Assembly: GCF_000507185.2 (NCBI RefSeq)
Contig: NZ_AYTM02000002.1
Coordinates: forward strand, 4,561,501-4,625,500
Length of the DNA stretch: 64,000 nt
Direction of reading: 5' to 3'
Source: Pseudomonas syringae KCTC 12500
GTDB taxonomy: Bacteria > Pseudomonadota > Gammaproteobacteria > Pseudomonadales > Pseudomonadaceae
Positions within the stretch are counted from its first letter, which is position 1. Every line of letters begins with the position of its first letter. A program made the position numbers and the translations under genes. Below are positions 1 to 9,746 of the stretch, piece after piece. The notes under the pieces were generated by a model. It saw nothing but the letters and a program-made list of their open reading frames with translations. It was not told the DNA's origin and did no database searches.

Positions 1-1541
1 AGCATCAGGAATTCGGCGACCTGGTTTTCGACTTCCAGGGTCGCAAGCCCGAGATAACGACCTACGCCATGATCGATGTGCACCACCGGCGCGCCTTCGC
101 GCAGCTCGGTAAGGTTCTTGATGACCGCGTCGTTATTGCCGCCGTCGGTGCGCTTTTCGCGGCGACGGCGCTGCATGACGCGCTGGCCGAACAGCGGGCT
201 CTCTGCGATCAGCGCCAGGGCCGGTTGTTCCAGCAGCAGGCCTTCGTCAAGCGGTGCGATGGTGATTGCCAGCCGGTCCTTGCCGTCGACGAAATCCAGC
301 CAGCTGTCGACGGTCTTGGGGCGCAGCTTGAGGCGTTCGAGCAGCTCCAGCAGCACTTCCCGGCGTCCGGCGGACTCGGCGGTGAACAGCACGCGACCGG
401 GGAAGTCATCCAGAAAATTCGACAGGGCCGCCAGTGGTTGAGTGGCCTTGGCTTCGATGGACAGGTCCGGCAGGGACTGCGCCGGGAAGCGCTCGCGTCC
501 GGCACCGGCGTCGACATCCTGCTGGCTGGCGACCACGCGCGGCCAGTTTTTCAGGCGCGCGAAGCAGTCTTCTACCGGTAGAAACAATTCTGCGGGCGGC
601 AACAGCGGCCTTGCAGGGTCGACGCGGCGTTCTTCATAGCGATTGCGCACGTCGTTCCAGAAGTTCTCGGCCGCCTGTTCGATGCCCGGCAGGGAGAACA
701 CCTGGGTGTCCTGCGGCAGGTAATCGAACAGCGTCGACGTTTCTTCGAAGAACAGCGGGATGTAGTACTCAATGCCGGCCGGCGTGATGCCGCTGCTCAA
801 GTCCTGGAAAATCGGGCTGCGCCGGAAGTCCACGTCGAAGCGCTCGCGAAAGCGCGCCTTGAAACGTGTGACTTCTTCTTTCTGCAACGGGAATTCACGG
901 GCAGGCAACAGGCGCACCGACTCGACCTTGTCGATGGAGCGCTGGGTGTCCGGATCGAAGGTGCGCAGCGTTTCGATTTCATCGTCGAACAGGTCGATCC
1001 GAAACGGCAGTTTGCTGCCCATCGGGAACAGATCGATCAGCGCCCCGCGCACGGTGAACTCGCCATGTTCGTAGACCGTGTCCACATACCGGTAGCCGCT
1101 GGCTTCCAGGCGCGTACGCATGGCTTCCACATCGAGCTTCTGGCCGACATCCAGCACCAGGCTGCTGCCGAGCAGAAATTTGGTCGGCGCCAGTCTGTGT
1201 AGGGCGGTGGTGATGGGGACTACCAAAACGCCATGCTCCAGTTCCGGCAGGCGATAAAGGCTGGCAATGCGCTGGGAAATGATGTCCTGGTGCGGCGAAA
1301 ACAGGTCGTAGGGCAGGGTTTCCCAGTCCGGGAAGTGCAGAACCGGCAGCGTAGGCGCAAAAAACTTCAGCTCTTGCTCAAGCCGCTCGGCGCTTTGGCT
1401 GTCGGCGGTCAGGAGCAGGGTGAAGCGCTTGGCCGCGCTGGCGGCTTCGGCAATGGCCAGGCTCAGTGTGGCACCGGGAAGATTGCCCCAGTGTTGTTTG
1501 CCTGCAGCGGCAGAAAGATGCGGTAGACGCAGAACTGGCAC
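1..1541 (-). CDS. mfd: Transcription-repair coupling factor Mfd, N-terminal part (cut by window edge)
   Basis: Mfd is the ATP-dependent translocase that removes RNA polymerase stalled at DNA lesions and recruits UvrA for nucleotide excision repair. About 513 N-terminal codons are present on the minus strand; the translocase motor and C-terminal domain lie outside the window. The visible protein starts MPVLRLPHLS and contains the UvrB-like D1a/D2/D1b region (about residues 1-350), then D3, and near residue 490 the start of the CarD-like RNA polymerase-interacting domain (VHIDHGVGRYLG). I chose the GTG at 1541 because the following residues match Pseudomonas Mfd as I remember it; an in-frame TTG nine codons upstream is the alternative. 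It is divergent from gap, with about 205 bp between the two starts. Confidence 0.95.
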   Translation of the reverse strand, partial: MPVLRLPHLSAAAGKQHWGNLPGATLSLAIAEAASAAKRFTLLLTADSQSAERLEQELKFFAPTLPVLHFPDWETLPYDLFSPHQDIISQRIASLYRLPELEHGVLVVPITTALHRLAPTKFLLGSSLVLDVGQKLDVEAMRTRLEASGYRYVDTVYEHGEFTVRGALIDLFPMGSKLPFRIDLFDDEIETLRTFDPDTQRSIDKVESVRLLPAREFPLQKEEVTRFKARFRERFDVDFRRSPIFQDLSSGITPAGIEYYIPLFFEETSTLFDYLPQDTQVFSLPGIEQAAENFWNDVRNRYEERRVDPARPLLPPAELFLPVEDCFARLKNWPRVVASQQDVDAGAGRERFPAQSLPDLSIEAKATQPLAALSNFLDDFPGRVLFTAESAGRREVLLELLERLKLRPKTVDSWLDFVDGKDRLAITIAPLDEGLLLEQPALALIAESPLFGQRVMQRRRREKRTDGGNNDAVIKNLTELREGAPVVHIDHGVGRYLGLATLEVENQVAEFLM

Positions 1542-1746
1542 GGGAAGGTCGGGCTCCAGGCGTTGCAACAGGGGCGGCGATTGTAACGGGGGAAGGTGGT
1601 GGCTGTCAGTTTTCCGGAGTATTACCGAGTATTTACGGGCGAAAATTATGTAGTGCGCGTCGATATGACAGCCGTGCATTGCTCATAAACAAAGGCGCGG
1701 TCATAATGTAGCCCCTTTTTTCAGCCCCTACATGTGGAAGGTTCCC

Positions 1747-3195
1747 GTGACTCAGAAGCCCGACCAGTGTCTTGGTGAATGGATTGATCGTGAAGCTCTC
1801 GCCGAAGCGATGATCCCGCTCATCGGTCAGCTCTACCGCAATAATAATGTGGTGAGCTCGATCTATGGCCGTAGCCTGATCAACCGTTCAGTCATCGCGA
1901 TTCTCAAAGCTCACCGCTTTGCGCGTCATCGTCAGTCCGATGCGGTTGAGTTGTCCGTACACGAGACGTTCCCGCTGATCAAAGCGATGAGCGAACTCAA
2001 ACTGGGTGCCGCTTCGGTGGACCTGGGCAAGCTGGCCGTGAAGTTCAAGACCGAAGGCAATGGCCGCACGCCCGAGCAGTTCGTTCGTGAAGAACTGGCC
2101 AGTGTAGTGGGTCAGCAGGGCACCAGCCCACGCAAGGGCACTGACGTCGTGCTGTACGGTTTCGGTCGTATCGGTCGCCTGCTGGCGCGGATCCTGATCG
2201 AGAAGACCGGTGGTGGCGATGGCCTGCGTCTGCGCGCCATCGTGGTCCGCAAGGGCGCGGAAAACGATCTGGTCAAGCGCGCGAGCCTGCTGCGCCGTGA
2301 CTCGGTTCACGGTCCGTTCGATGGCACCATCACCATCGACGAAGCCAACAGCACGCTCACCGCCAACGGCAACCTGATTCAGGTGATCTACGCCAAGAAC
2401 CCGTCCGAGGTGGATTACACCCAGTACGGTATCAAGGACGCCCTGCTGGTGGACAACACCGGTGTATGGCGTGATGCCGAAGGTCTGGGTCAGCATCTGG
2501 CCTGCCCGGGCATCGACCGCGTGGTACTGACCGCGCCGGGCAAGGGTAAGCTGAAGAACATCGTGCACGGTATCAACCACGGTGAAATCACTGCGGACGA
2601 CAAGATCGTCTCGGCGGCCTCCTGCACCACCAACGCCATCGTGCCGGTGCTCAAGGCAGTCAACGACAAGTTCGGCATCACCAACGGTCACGTCGAAACG
2701 GTGCACTCGTACACCAACGACCAGAACCTGATCGACAACTTCCACAAGGGCGACCGTCGTGGTCGCAGCGCGGCGTTGAACATGGTCATCACCGAAACCG
2801 GTGCGGCCACCGCTGCTGCCAAGGCATTGCCCGAGCTGGCCGGCAAGCTGACCGGCAACGCGATCCGCGTTCCGACGCCGAACGTGTCCATGGCCATTCT
2901 CAACCTCAACCTCGAGAAGCAGACCACTCGCGAAGAAATGAACGAGTACCTGCGCTACATGGCGCTGCACTCGGACCTGCACAAGCAGATCGACTTCGTG
3001 AACTCGCAGGAAGTGGTCTCCACTGACTTCGTCGGCTCGCGTCACGCCGGTGTCGTGGACGCCGAAGCCACCATCGTCAACGACAATCGCGTTGTGCTGT
3101 ACGTCTGGTACGACAACGAATTCGGTTACAGCCATCAGGTGGTTCGCGTGATGGAAGACATGGCAGACGTCAATCCGCCAGCCTTCCCGCAGTAA
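1747..3195 (+). CDS. gap: Glyceraldehyde-3-phosphate dehydrogenase, long N-terminal form
   Basis: Interconverts glyceraldehyde-3-phosphate and 1,3-bisphosphoglycerate in the cytoplasm. The product is about 482 residues, roughly 140 more than a canonical GAPDH. The extra N-terminus (residues 1-~130, from MTQKPDQCL) is typical of one Pseudomonas paralogue usually assigned to gluconeogenesis. The Rossmann motif YGFGRIGRLLARI starts near residue 135 and the catalytic Cys lies in SCTTN (Cys293). The start is the GTG at 1747, preceded by GGAAGG with five bases of spacing; an in-frame ATG at 1732 has no ribosome site at a good distance. Divergent from mfd, a pairing also known in P. aeruginosa. Confidence 0.95.
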   Translation: MTQKPDQCLGEWIDREALAEAMIPLIGQLYRNNNVVSSIYGRSLINRSVIAILKAHRFARHRQSDAVELSVHETFPLIKAMSELKLGAASVDLGKLAVKFKTEGNGRTPEQFVREELASVVGQQGTSPRKGTDVVLYGFGRIGRLLARILIEKTGGGDGLRLRAIVVRKGAENDLVKRASLLRRDSVHGPFDGTITIDEANSTLTANGNLIQVIYAKNPSEVDYTQYGIKDALLVDNTGVWRDAEGLGQHLACPGIDRVVLTAPGKGKLKNIVHGINHGEITADDKIVSAASCTTNAIVPVLKAVNDKFGITNGHVETVHSYTNDQNLIDNFHKGDRRGRSAALNMVITETGAATAAAKALPELAGKLTGNAIRVPTPNVSMAILNLNLEKQTTREEMNEYLRYMALHSDLHKQIDFVNSQEVVSTDFVGSRHAGVVDAEATIVNDNRVVLYVWYDNEFGYSHQVVRVMEDMADVNPPAFPQ

Positions 3196-3340
3196 ACGTT
3201 GAACGCTGAGCTGCCCGGTCTGACCGGGGCAGCAGATAAACGGGCCGAATCCTGCGCAGGCAGGCTTCGGCCCGTTTTGTTTTGTGGCTGACCATGAGAA
3301 TCTGTGGCGCGCAGATTTTCTGGACGATGGAGTATCAAGG

Positions 3341-4603
3341 ATGAGCAGTTCGGCCCTGGACGGTTCGCAGCACCCCCTCAAAAGCAGCTTCTTCCTGCTG
3401 TTTCTGACGATCTTCATCCCCTTCGGGCTGGGGCATTTCGTTTCCTACCTGTTTCGTACCGTCAACGCAGTGATTTACGTTGATCTGCAGACCGACCTGA
3501 GTTTGCCCGCGAGCAGTCTGGGTTTGCTGACTGGTGTGTACTTTCTGACCTTCGCCGCCGCACAGATTCCGCTCGGCGTCATGCTGGACCGCTATGGGCC
3601 GCGCAGCGTTCAGGCGCCGATGCTGCTGTTCGCGGTCGCCGGCTCGGTCATCTTCAGTATTTCCAGCACCGAGACAGGGTTGTTGATCGGGCGAGGGCTG
3701 ATTGGCCTGGGGGTAGCGGGCTCGCTGATGAGTGCGATCAAAGCGTGTGCCATCTGGTTGCCGGTCGAGCGTTTGCCGCTGAGTACCGCCTGCCTGCTGT
3801 CGATTGGTGGGCTGGGTGCGATGGCGTCGACCACGCCTTTGCATGCGCTGCTGAGCTGGTTGACCTGGCGAGAGGCGTTTCTGGTTCTGGCGCTGCTGAC
3901 CTTGTGTGTGGCGGTGGTCATACACCTCAGCGTTCCCAAAGCCTACGAGAGCAAAAAAACTCGTTACAGCGATATGTTTGCCGCGGTCGGCAAACTGTAC
4001 TCGTCGTGGACGTTCTGGCGTCTGGCGCTGTACTCGGTGTTCGCGCACGCCATCTACATGTCGGTACTGTCTCTTTGGATGGGGCCGTGGCTACGCGATA
4101 TGGCGGGCTTGAGCGATTCCGGGATGGCCAATGTGCTGTTGTTCGGAGCTATCGCGATGGTGGCGGGATCCCTGACGTTCGGCGCGATCACCGATTATCT
4201 GCGCAGGTTCGGCGTGCAGCCAATCATGATCTGTGGCACCGGCATGCTGATCTTTGTCGGTTTTCAGGTGCTGATGGCGAGCGGCTTGTCAGTATCGCCC
4301 TATCTGATTGCCATGGGCTTCAGCTTCTTCGGCACCTCGACGACCATGAACTACGCCATTGTGGCGCAATCGGTGTCACCGGAACTGGCGGGCAGGGTGA
4401 GTTCTTCATTCAATCTGGTGGTGTTCGTGCTGGCGTTTTTCCTCCAGTGGTTGATGGGAGTCGTACTTAATCTATGGCCAGCGTCCCAGGGCGCCGGTCA
4501 CTCGCTCGAGGCCTACCAGTGGTCGTTGGGCCTCATGATTGCGCTGCAATTGCCTGGCGTGTTGCTCTGGCTCAGCTTTCGTCCCTGGAAACGCAAGGTC
4601 TGA
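3341..4603 (+). CDS. MFS transporter, substrate unknown
   Basis: A 420-residue hydrophobic protein with about twelve predicted membrane segments and the layout of a major facilitator. The loop between segments 2 and 3 carries GVMLDRYGPRSVQ, a good match to the MFS GxLxDRxGRR signature. The start at 3341 has GGAG eight bases upstream. It lies downstream of gap on the same strand with about 145 bp between, and converges on the next transporter across a shared terminator. Nothing in the sequence fixes the substrate. In P. aeruginosa, as I recall it, the gap-apbE interval instead carries aroP1 and the nqr operon. Confidence 0.85.
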   Translation: MSSSALDGSQHPLKSSFFLLFLTIFIPFGLGHFVSYLFRTVNAVIYVDLQTDLSLPASSLGLLTGVYFLTFAAAQIPLGVMLDRYGPRSVQAPMLLFAVAGSVIFSISSTETGLLIGRGLIGLGVAGSLMSAIKACAIWLPVERLPLSTACLLSIGGLGAMASTTPLHALLSWLTWREAFLVLALLTLCVAVVIHLSVPKAYESKKTRYSDMFAAVGKLYSSWTFWRLALYSVFAHAIYMSVLSLWMGPWLRDMAGLSDSGMANVLLFGAIAMVAGSLTFGAITDYLRRFGVQPIMICGTGMLIFVGFQVLMASGLSVSPYLIAMGFSFFGTSTTMNYAIVAQSVSPELAGRVSSSFNLVVFVLAFFLQWLMGVVLNLWPASQGAGHSLEAYQWSLGLMIALQLPGVLLWLSFRPWKRKV

Positions 4604-4610
4604 AAACGCA

Positions 4611-4649
4611 AAACCCCGGCCGAGAGACGCTCGAGCCGGGGTTTTCTTT
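4611..4649. terminator. Bidirectional intrinsic terminator between convergent transporter genes
   Basis: A perfect 10-bp stem (4611-4620 with 4635-4644) around a loop that can itself pair (CGAG with CTCG), followed by a T-rich run on the right and preceded by an A-rich stretch on the left. It sits exactly between two convergent stops. Confidence 0.9.
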
Positions 4650-4662
4650 TGCGATGCAGCGA

Positions 4663-5955
4663 TCAGCTGGCTGAAGCCGCCACAGGCGCTTCAAGCTTTT
4701 GCCCGCCCTTGCGGAACAGCACCAGCGTGGCCACCAGGCCCAGCACTGCTGCGCCGGTCAGCCAGATGCCTGGCGCTGCCTTGTTGCCCAATTCGTGAAT
4801 CAGGTAAGTACAGGCCGCCGGGGTGAAGCCGCCGAAGGTCGCGGTCGCCAGGCTGTAGGCCAGCGAGAAACCCGTGGTGCGGACTTCGACCGGCATGATC
4901 TCGGTCAGCGCCACGACCATCGCGCCGTTGTAGGAGCCGTACAGGAACGAGAACCACAGCTCGACCATCAGCAGATTGCCGAAGCTCGGGTGTGCAACCA
5001 GCCACGACAGGGCGGGGTAGGCAGTGGCGATGGCCAGCACGGTCGCGGCAATCAACAGCGGCTTGCGGCCGATGCGATCAGAGAACGACCCCATGATCGG
5101 CAGCCAGATGAAGTTGGACACGCCCACGCAGACCGTCACCAGCAGACTTTCCAGGTCGGTCAGGTTCAATTCGTTCTTGCCGAAGGTCGGGGTGTAGGCG
5201 GTGATCAGGTAGAACGACACGGTGGTCATCACTACCAGCGCCATGCCGCCCAGCACCAGACCGAAGTTCTGGCTGATGGAGCGCACCACTTCACGCAGCG
5301 TCGGGCGATGCGTGCGAGCTTCGAACTCTGGTGACTCTTCCAGCGAGCGACGGATGATGAAGATGGCCGGCACGATGAGGCAGCCGATCAGGAACGGCAC
5401 GCGCCAGCCCCATTCGCCCATCTGCTCAGGGCTCAGCCAGTGGTTCAGACCCACGCCCAGCAAGCCGGCGAAGACCACGGCGGCCTGTTGGCTGGCGGAC
5501 TGCCAGCTGACGAAGAAGCCTTTGCGGCCCGGTGTCGAGATTTCAGCCAGATACACCGAAACGCCACCCAGTTCCACACCCGCCGAGAAACCTTGCAGCA
5601 AACGACCGAGCAGCACCAGCAAGGGTGCGATGACACCCAATGTGGCGTAGCCGGGTACACAGGCAATCAACAGAGTGCCCATTGCCATCATCGCGAGGGT
5701 GATAATCAGCCCTTTGCGACGCCCGTGACGGTCGATGTAGGCACCGAGAAAGATTGCGCCCAGAGGACGCATCAGGAAGCCCGCGCCGAAGGTCGCCAGC
5801 GACAGCATCAACGAAGCGAAAGCGCTGTCGGAAGGGAAGAAGGTTTTTGCGATGGCCGTGGCATAGAAGCCGTAGACCATGAAATCGAACATCTCGAGGA
5901 AGTTACCGCTGACAACGCGAAAGATCGCTTTGCCCTTACTTGTTGTGGAGGCCAT
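4663..5955 (-). CDS. MFS metabolite:proton symporter (MHS family, citrate/tricarballylate-like)
   Basis: A 430-residue major facilitator of the metabolite:H+ symporter type. Near the N-terminus it has [20 protein letters not shown], which resembles citrate-proton symporters, followed by the loop [10 protein letters not shown] and [14 protein letters not shown]. The central loop after segment 6 ([10 protein letters not shown]) is typical of the family, as are [13 protein letters not shown] in segment 4 and the second repeat signature [11 protein letters not shown]. The family imports organic acids such as citrate, tricarballylate, alpha-ketoglutarate or proline with protons. The exact substrate cannot be read from sequence. 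No regulator or catabolic enzyme is adjacent. Confidence 0.88.
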   Translation of the reverse strand: MASTTSKGKAIFRVVSGNFLEMFDFMVYGFYATAIAKTFFPSDSAFASLMLSLATFGAGFLMRPLGAIFLGAYIDRHGRRKGLIITLAMMAMGTLLIACVPGYATLGVIAPLLVLLGRLLQGFSAGVELGGVSVYLAEISTPGRKGFFVSWQSASQQAAVVFAGLLGVGLNHWLSPEQMGEWGWRVPFLIGCLIVPAIFIIRRSLEESPEFEARTHRPTLREVVRSISQNFGLVLGGMALVVMTTVSFYLITAYTPTFGKNELNLTDLESLLVTVCVGVSNFIWLPIMGSFSDRIGRKPLLIAATVLAIATAYPALSWLVAHPSFGNLLMVELWFSFLYGSYNGAMVVALTEIMPVEVRTTGFSLAYSLATATFGGFTPAACTYLIHELGNKAAPGIWLTGAAVLGLVATLVLFRKGGQKLEAPVAASAS

Positions 5956-6354
5956 TTAGTTACTCGCTCAGGCTCGTCGGCTTGGAGTCCGTTGTCGTTT
6001 TTATCCCGTTCGCATCGCCATTTCGTGTGTGCAACTGGCGATGCGCACTTGTAACAGTATGTGTAACAGGGCTCAAAGACAACCGTTTCGGCGATTTGCT
6101 ATCAGTTAACTGACGCTTGACAGGTCAAGAATATGGAAATCGTGCTGCGTGTCATTTTTATGAAACTTGATGAAACTTGATGAAAATTGATGAACAGGCA
6201 AGGCGCACAGGGAGCATAAGTGGCCGTCGACCACTAATATGCCGGTCGGCCTTGTGTCGGGGCGGTTCATGGGGTGTCAGGGCAGGTATGGACGCTTTTC
6301 TGTCTTGGTCGCCAATGGCAGCAAGTCACTCTGAAGGTTTTTATAGTGCGGGGC
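5956..6354. other. Intergenic region of about 400 bp with a short tandem repeat
   Basis: Divergent spacer between the MHS transporter and apbE; it must hold both promoters. Positions 6161-6194 contain a 10-bp unit (TGAAACTTGA) repeated twice exactly, then once with one change, then a partial copy. I saw no convincing coding frame, RNA gene or regulator palindrome. Confidence 0.6.
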
Positions 6355-7377
6355 ATGGGTTTGCGTAGGTTTGGCAAGGTTGCAGGGTGCCTCGTGTTGC
6401 TGGTGTGCAGTGGTTGTGGTCAGGAACGCAAGCTGGAAAGCTTTGGTGGGCCGACCATGGGCAGCCATTATTCTGTGGTGTATGCGCGCGCCTCCGGGCA
6501 GCCAGAGCCTGCGGCTGTGCGTCCGCAGGTTGAAGCGATTCTGGACGAGGTCGATCAGCAGATGTCGCTTTGGCGCACGGATTCGGATATCGAGCGCTTC
6601 AATGCATTGCCCGCCAATAGCTGCCAGGTGATGCCGGAACCGGTCTTGAAAATGATCGGCGTGGGCGAACAGCTGGCGCAGGAGAGCGACGGTGCCTTCG
6701 ACCTGACGGTCAAGCCGTTGATGGACCTGTGGGGGTTGGGGCCTCATACGCTGTTCGAGCAGATGCCGCTGGTGCGGCAACTGGCCCGGACTCAGGCGCT
6801 AGTCGGTTATCGCAACCTGCGCATCGTCGGCGACCGGTTGTGCAAGAGCGCCGCGGTGCAAGTCGACCTCAACAGCATCGCCGCGGGTTATGCGGTAGAT
6901 CGCATCAGCGAACGGCTGGACGCGCTTGGCTTGCACGATTATCTGGTGCAGGCCACAGGTGAGCTGAAAGTCAGTGGGCTCAAACCCGACGGCTCGCCCT
7001 GGCGGGTGACCCTGGACGCGCCGCTTGATGATGGCACTGTCACGCAAAAAGTATTTCCGCTCGAAGGCTACGCCGTGTCTACGTCGGGCGACTTTCGGCG
7101 TTACACCGACCATGAAGGATGGCGCATTTCCGATACGATCGATGCCCTGACCGGCAAACCGATCAGCCACAGTCTGGCGTCGGTGACGGTCATTGATCCC
7201 TCGGCGTTGATGGCCGACGGTCTGTCCTCCCTGCTGTTGATTCTCGGCCCGCAGCGCGGCTGGGATTATGCGCAAGAACATAAAATCCCTGCTTTTTTTG
7301 TGATTCGTGCCGATAAGCGCTTTATCATCCGCAGCAACGCGTCGTTTGATCGTCTGGTTGTGGAGCAGCCGCGATAA
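6355..7377 (+). CDS. apbE: FAD:protein FMN transferase, probable lipoprotein (ApbE family)
   Basis: ApbE proteins attach FMN to a Thr/Ser of target flavoproteins such as NqrB, NqrC and RnfG, using FAD and Mg2+ outside the inner membrane. The product is about 340 residues. It opens with a positively charged, hydrophobic leader ending in VCSGC, a plausible though not textbook lipobox. The early conserved GGPTMGSHYSVV, LMDLWGLG, DLNSIAAGYAVDRI and STSGDFRRY segments match the family. I took the ATG at 6355 because it places the leader at the N-terminus; the frame stays open upstream to 6274. In P. aeruginosa, from memory, the homologue follows nqrABCDEF, but no nqr gene is visible here. The next gene, sthA, matches that order. 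Confidence 0.92.
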   Translation: MGLRRFGKVAGCLVLLVCSGCGQERKLESFGGPTMGSHYSVVYARASGQPEPAAVRPQVEAILDEVDQQMSLWRTDSDIERFNALPANSCQVMPEPVLKMIGVGEQLAQESDGAFDLTVKPLMDLWGLGPHTLFEQMPLVRQLARTQALVGYRNLRIVGDRLCKSAAVQVDLNSIAAGYAVDRISERLDALGLHDYLVQATGELKVSGLKPDGSPWRVTLDAPLDDGTVTQKVFPLEGYAVSTSGDFRRYTDHEGWRISDTIDALTGKPISHSLASVTVIDPSALMADGLSSLLLILGPQRGWDYAQEHKIPAFFVIRADKRFIIRSNASFDRLVVEQPR

Positions 7378-7542
7378 GTCAACGTGCCGGATTATCCGGT
7401 CACTGGCGTCAGGTGCAGACAAAAATTGGCCTTCGACGCGACCAAGGGTTAATGTTCGCCGCCTCGGTGCAGCGCTAGACTGCGCCGCGTGATTTAGCCA
7501 GAGATGCCAAAGTGGCGCCTCGGTCTGTTTAAAGGAGTACGC

Positions 7543-8937
7543 ATGGCTGTCTACAACTACGACGTAGTGGTACTGGGTTCCGGCCCTGCCGGAGAAGGCG
7601 CGGCAATGAACGCCGCCAAGGCGGGGCGCAAGGTCGCCATGGTCGACAGCCGTCGGCAGGTGGGCGGCAATTGCACCCATTTGGGCACCATTCCGTCCAA
7701 GGCCCTGCGTCACTCGGTCAAGCAGATCATTCAGTTCAACACCAATCCCATGTTTCGTGCCATCGGCGAGCCGCGCTGGTTTTCGTTTCCGGATGTGTTG
7801 AAAAACGCCGAACTGGTCATCTCCAAGCAAGTGGCCTCGCGCACCGGTTACTACGCCCGCAACCGTGTCGACGTGTTCTTCGGCACCGGCAGTTTTGCCG
7901 ACGAGACCAGCGTCAACGTGGTCTGCACCAACGGTGTGGTGGAAAAGCTGGTGGCCAACCAGATCATCATCGCCACCGGTTCGCGCCCTTATCGGCCGGC
8001 CGATATCGATTTCAGTCACAAGCGTATCTACGATAGCGACACCATCCTCAGCCTGGGCCATACCCCGCGCAAGCTGATCATTTATGGTGCCGGTGTGATC
8101 GGCTGCGAATACGCCTCGATCTTCAGCGGCCTTGGCGTGCTGGTCGAGCTGGTGGATAACCGTGATCAGTTGCTGAGCTTCCTGGATTCGGAAATTTCCC
8201 AGGCACTGAGCTATCACTTCAGCAACAACAACGTGATGGTTCGCCACAACGAAGAGTACGAAAAGGTCGAAGGTCTGGATAACGGCGTTATCCTGCACCT
8301 CAAGTCCGGCAAGAAGATCAAGGCCGATGCCTTGCTGTGGTGCAACGGCCGTACCGGCAACACCGACAAGCTGGGTCTTGAGAACATTGGCCTGAAGGCC
8401 AACGGTCGTGGTCAGATCGAAGTGGACGAGACCTACCGCACCAGCGTCTCCAACGTCTACGGCGCCGGCGACGTGATTGGTTGGCCAAGCCTGGCCAGTG
8501 CTGCTTACGACCAGGGTCGTTCGGCAGCGGGCAGCATGGTCGACAATGGCAGCTGGCGTTATGTCAACGATGTGCCGACCGGGATCTACACCATTCCCGA
8601 GATCAGCTCGATCGGCAAGAACGAACACGAACTGACGCAGGCCAAGGTGCCTTACGAAGTGGGCAAGGCGTTCTTCAAGGGCATGGCGCGTGCGCAGATT
8701 TCCGGGGAGCGGGTCGGGATGCTGAAAATCCTGTTCCACCGCGAGACGCTAGAGGTGCTGGGCGTGCATTGCTTCGGTGACCAGGCGTCCGAGATCGTGC
8801 ACATCGGTCAGGCAATCATGAGCCAGCCGGGTGAAGCGAACACCATGAAGTACTTCGTCAACACCACGTTCAACTACCCGACCATGGCCGAAGCCTATCG
8901 GGTAGCCGCATACGATGGCCTCAACCGGCTTTTTTAA
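7543..8937 (+). CDS. sthA: Soluble pyridine nucleotide transhydrogenase
   Basis: SthA is a cytoplasmic flavoprotein that reduces NAD+ with NADPH and so balances the two coenzyme pools. The 464-residue product starts [20 protein letters not shown], with the FAD-binding GxGxxG motif. The redox site reads [14 protein letters not shown], where only the first of the two cysteines of the usual pair is kept; this is characteristic of SthA. A second Rossmann motif ([15 protein letters not shown]) binds NAD(P), and [13 protein letters not shown] is the second FAD contact. The dimerisation domain follows to the C-terminus. The ATG at 7543 is preceded by AAAGGAG. It follows apbE by about 165 bp. Confidence 0.97.
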   Translation: MAVYNYDVVVLGSGPAGEGAAMNAAKAGRKVAMVDSRRQVGGNCTHLGTIPSKALRHSVKQIIQFNTNPMFRAIGEPRWFSFPDVLKNAELVISKQVASRTGYYARNRVDVFFGTGSFADETSVNVVCTNGVVEKLVANQIIIATGSRPYRPADIDFSHKRIYDSDTILSLGHTPRKLIIYGAGVIGCEYASIFSGLGVLVELVDNRDQLLSFLDSEISQALSYHFSNNNVMVRHNEEYEKVEGLDNGVILHLKSGKKIKADALLWCNGRTGNTDKLGLENIGLKANGRGQIEVDETYRTSVSNVYGAGDVIGWPSLASAAYDQGRSAAGSMVDNGSWRYVNDVPTGIYTIPEISSIGKNEHELTQAKVPYEVGKAFFKGMARAQISGERVGMLKILFHRETLEVLGVHCFGDQASEIVHIGQAIMSQPGEANTMKYFVNTTFNYPTMAEAYRVAAYDGLNRLF

Positions 8938-8979
8938 GCGACTCCGGCCGGTGGCCTGAGCCGGCCGGGGAGACCGATT

Positions 8980-9702
8980 TCAGTGATTCCCGAGCGTGGC
9001 GGTGGCCAAACCGGGAAAGTCTGTAATCAGGCTGTCGACGCCGAAATCAGCGAGCCTGCGCATCAGTGCAGGTTCGTTGACTGTCCACACCGACACATGC
9101 AGGCCCTGACGCTGTGCTTTCTGCAGCCGCTCTGGGGTACACAGTGTCCAGTTCAATGCCAGAATTTCACAGCCGTAACTCTGGGCGACCTTCAGCGGGT
9201 CGAGCCAGGCGTATTCGGCCACCAGCCCGCGCGCGATGTCCGGCGTCAGGTCGAGGGCGGCGCGCAGCACTTCGCGAGAGCTGGAGGTGATCGTCACCTT
9301 GTCCAGCAAGCCATGGCGCTGAGTCATTTCACGAATCGCCAGCACGGTGTTGGCGGCGCGAGTGCGTGAAGCGCTTTTGACTTCCAGCTGCCAGTGCTCG
9401 AAATCGCATTGTTCGAAGAGCTCTTCCAGGCGTGGAATCGGGCACGGCGAGACCCAGCCAGGGCCACCCTTGCGCGCGTCATACGTCACCAGGTCGTCTG
9501 CCAGGTGTTCGTTGACCTTGCCGCGTCGGTCGGTGGTGCGCTTGAGGGTCGGGTCATGAATGACCATCAACTCTCCATCCTTTGAAAGATGCAGGTCCAG
9601 TTCACAGCGGCGCACGCCGTGCTTGAGGCATTCCTGAAAGCTGGTCAGGGTGTTTTCCGGTGCTTCGCCCTTGGCGCCGCGGTGGCCGTAGATAAGGGTC
9701 AC
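8980..9702 (-). CDS. Glycerophosphodiester phosphodiesterase
   Basis: Hydrolyses deacylated phospholipids (glycerophosphodiesters) to glycerol-3-phosphate and an alcohol. The 240-residue TIM-barrel protein begins MTLIYGHRGAKGEAPENT, giving the catalytic HRG and the PENT motif. The metal-binding ELDLHLSKDGELMVIHDP segment with its Glu, Asp and second His follows at about residues 38-55. There is no signal peptide, so it is probably a cytoplasmic UgpQ-type enzyme. It converges on sthA, and the same neighbour is found in P. aeruginosa. Confidence 0.93.
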   Translation of the reverse strand: MTLIYGHRGAKGEAPENTLTSFQECLKHGVRRCELDLHLSKDGELMVIHDPTLKRTTDRRGKVNEHLADDLVTYDARKGGPGWVSPCPIPRLEELFEQCDFEHWQLEVKSASRTRAANTVLAIREMTQRHGLLDKVTITSSSREVLRAALDLTPDIARGLVAEYAWLDPLKVAQSYGCEILALNWTLCTPERLQKAQRQGLHVSVWTVNEPALMRRLADFGVDSLITDFPGLATATLGNH

Positions 9703-9746
9703 GTTTACTCCTGGCTACTACTGGTAGTGATAAAGAGGCAGGGTGT

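Noticed and set aside
1888..3417. Long antisense open frame opposite gap, about 509 codons
   Set aside because: It mirrors the GC-rich third positions of gap, has no domain or ribosome site and low-complexity composition; gap itself is certain.
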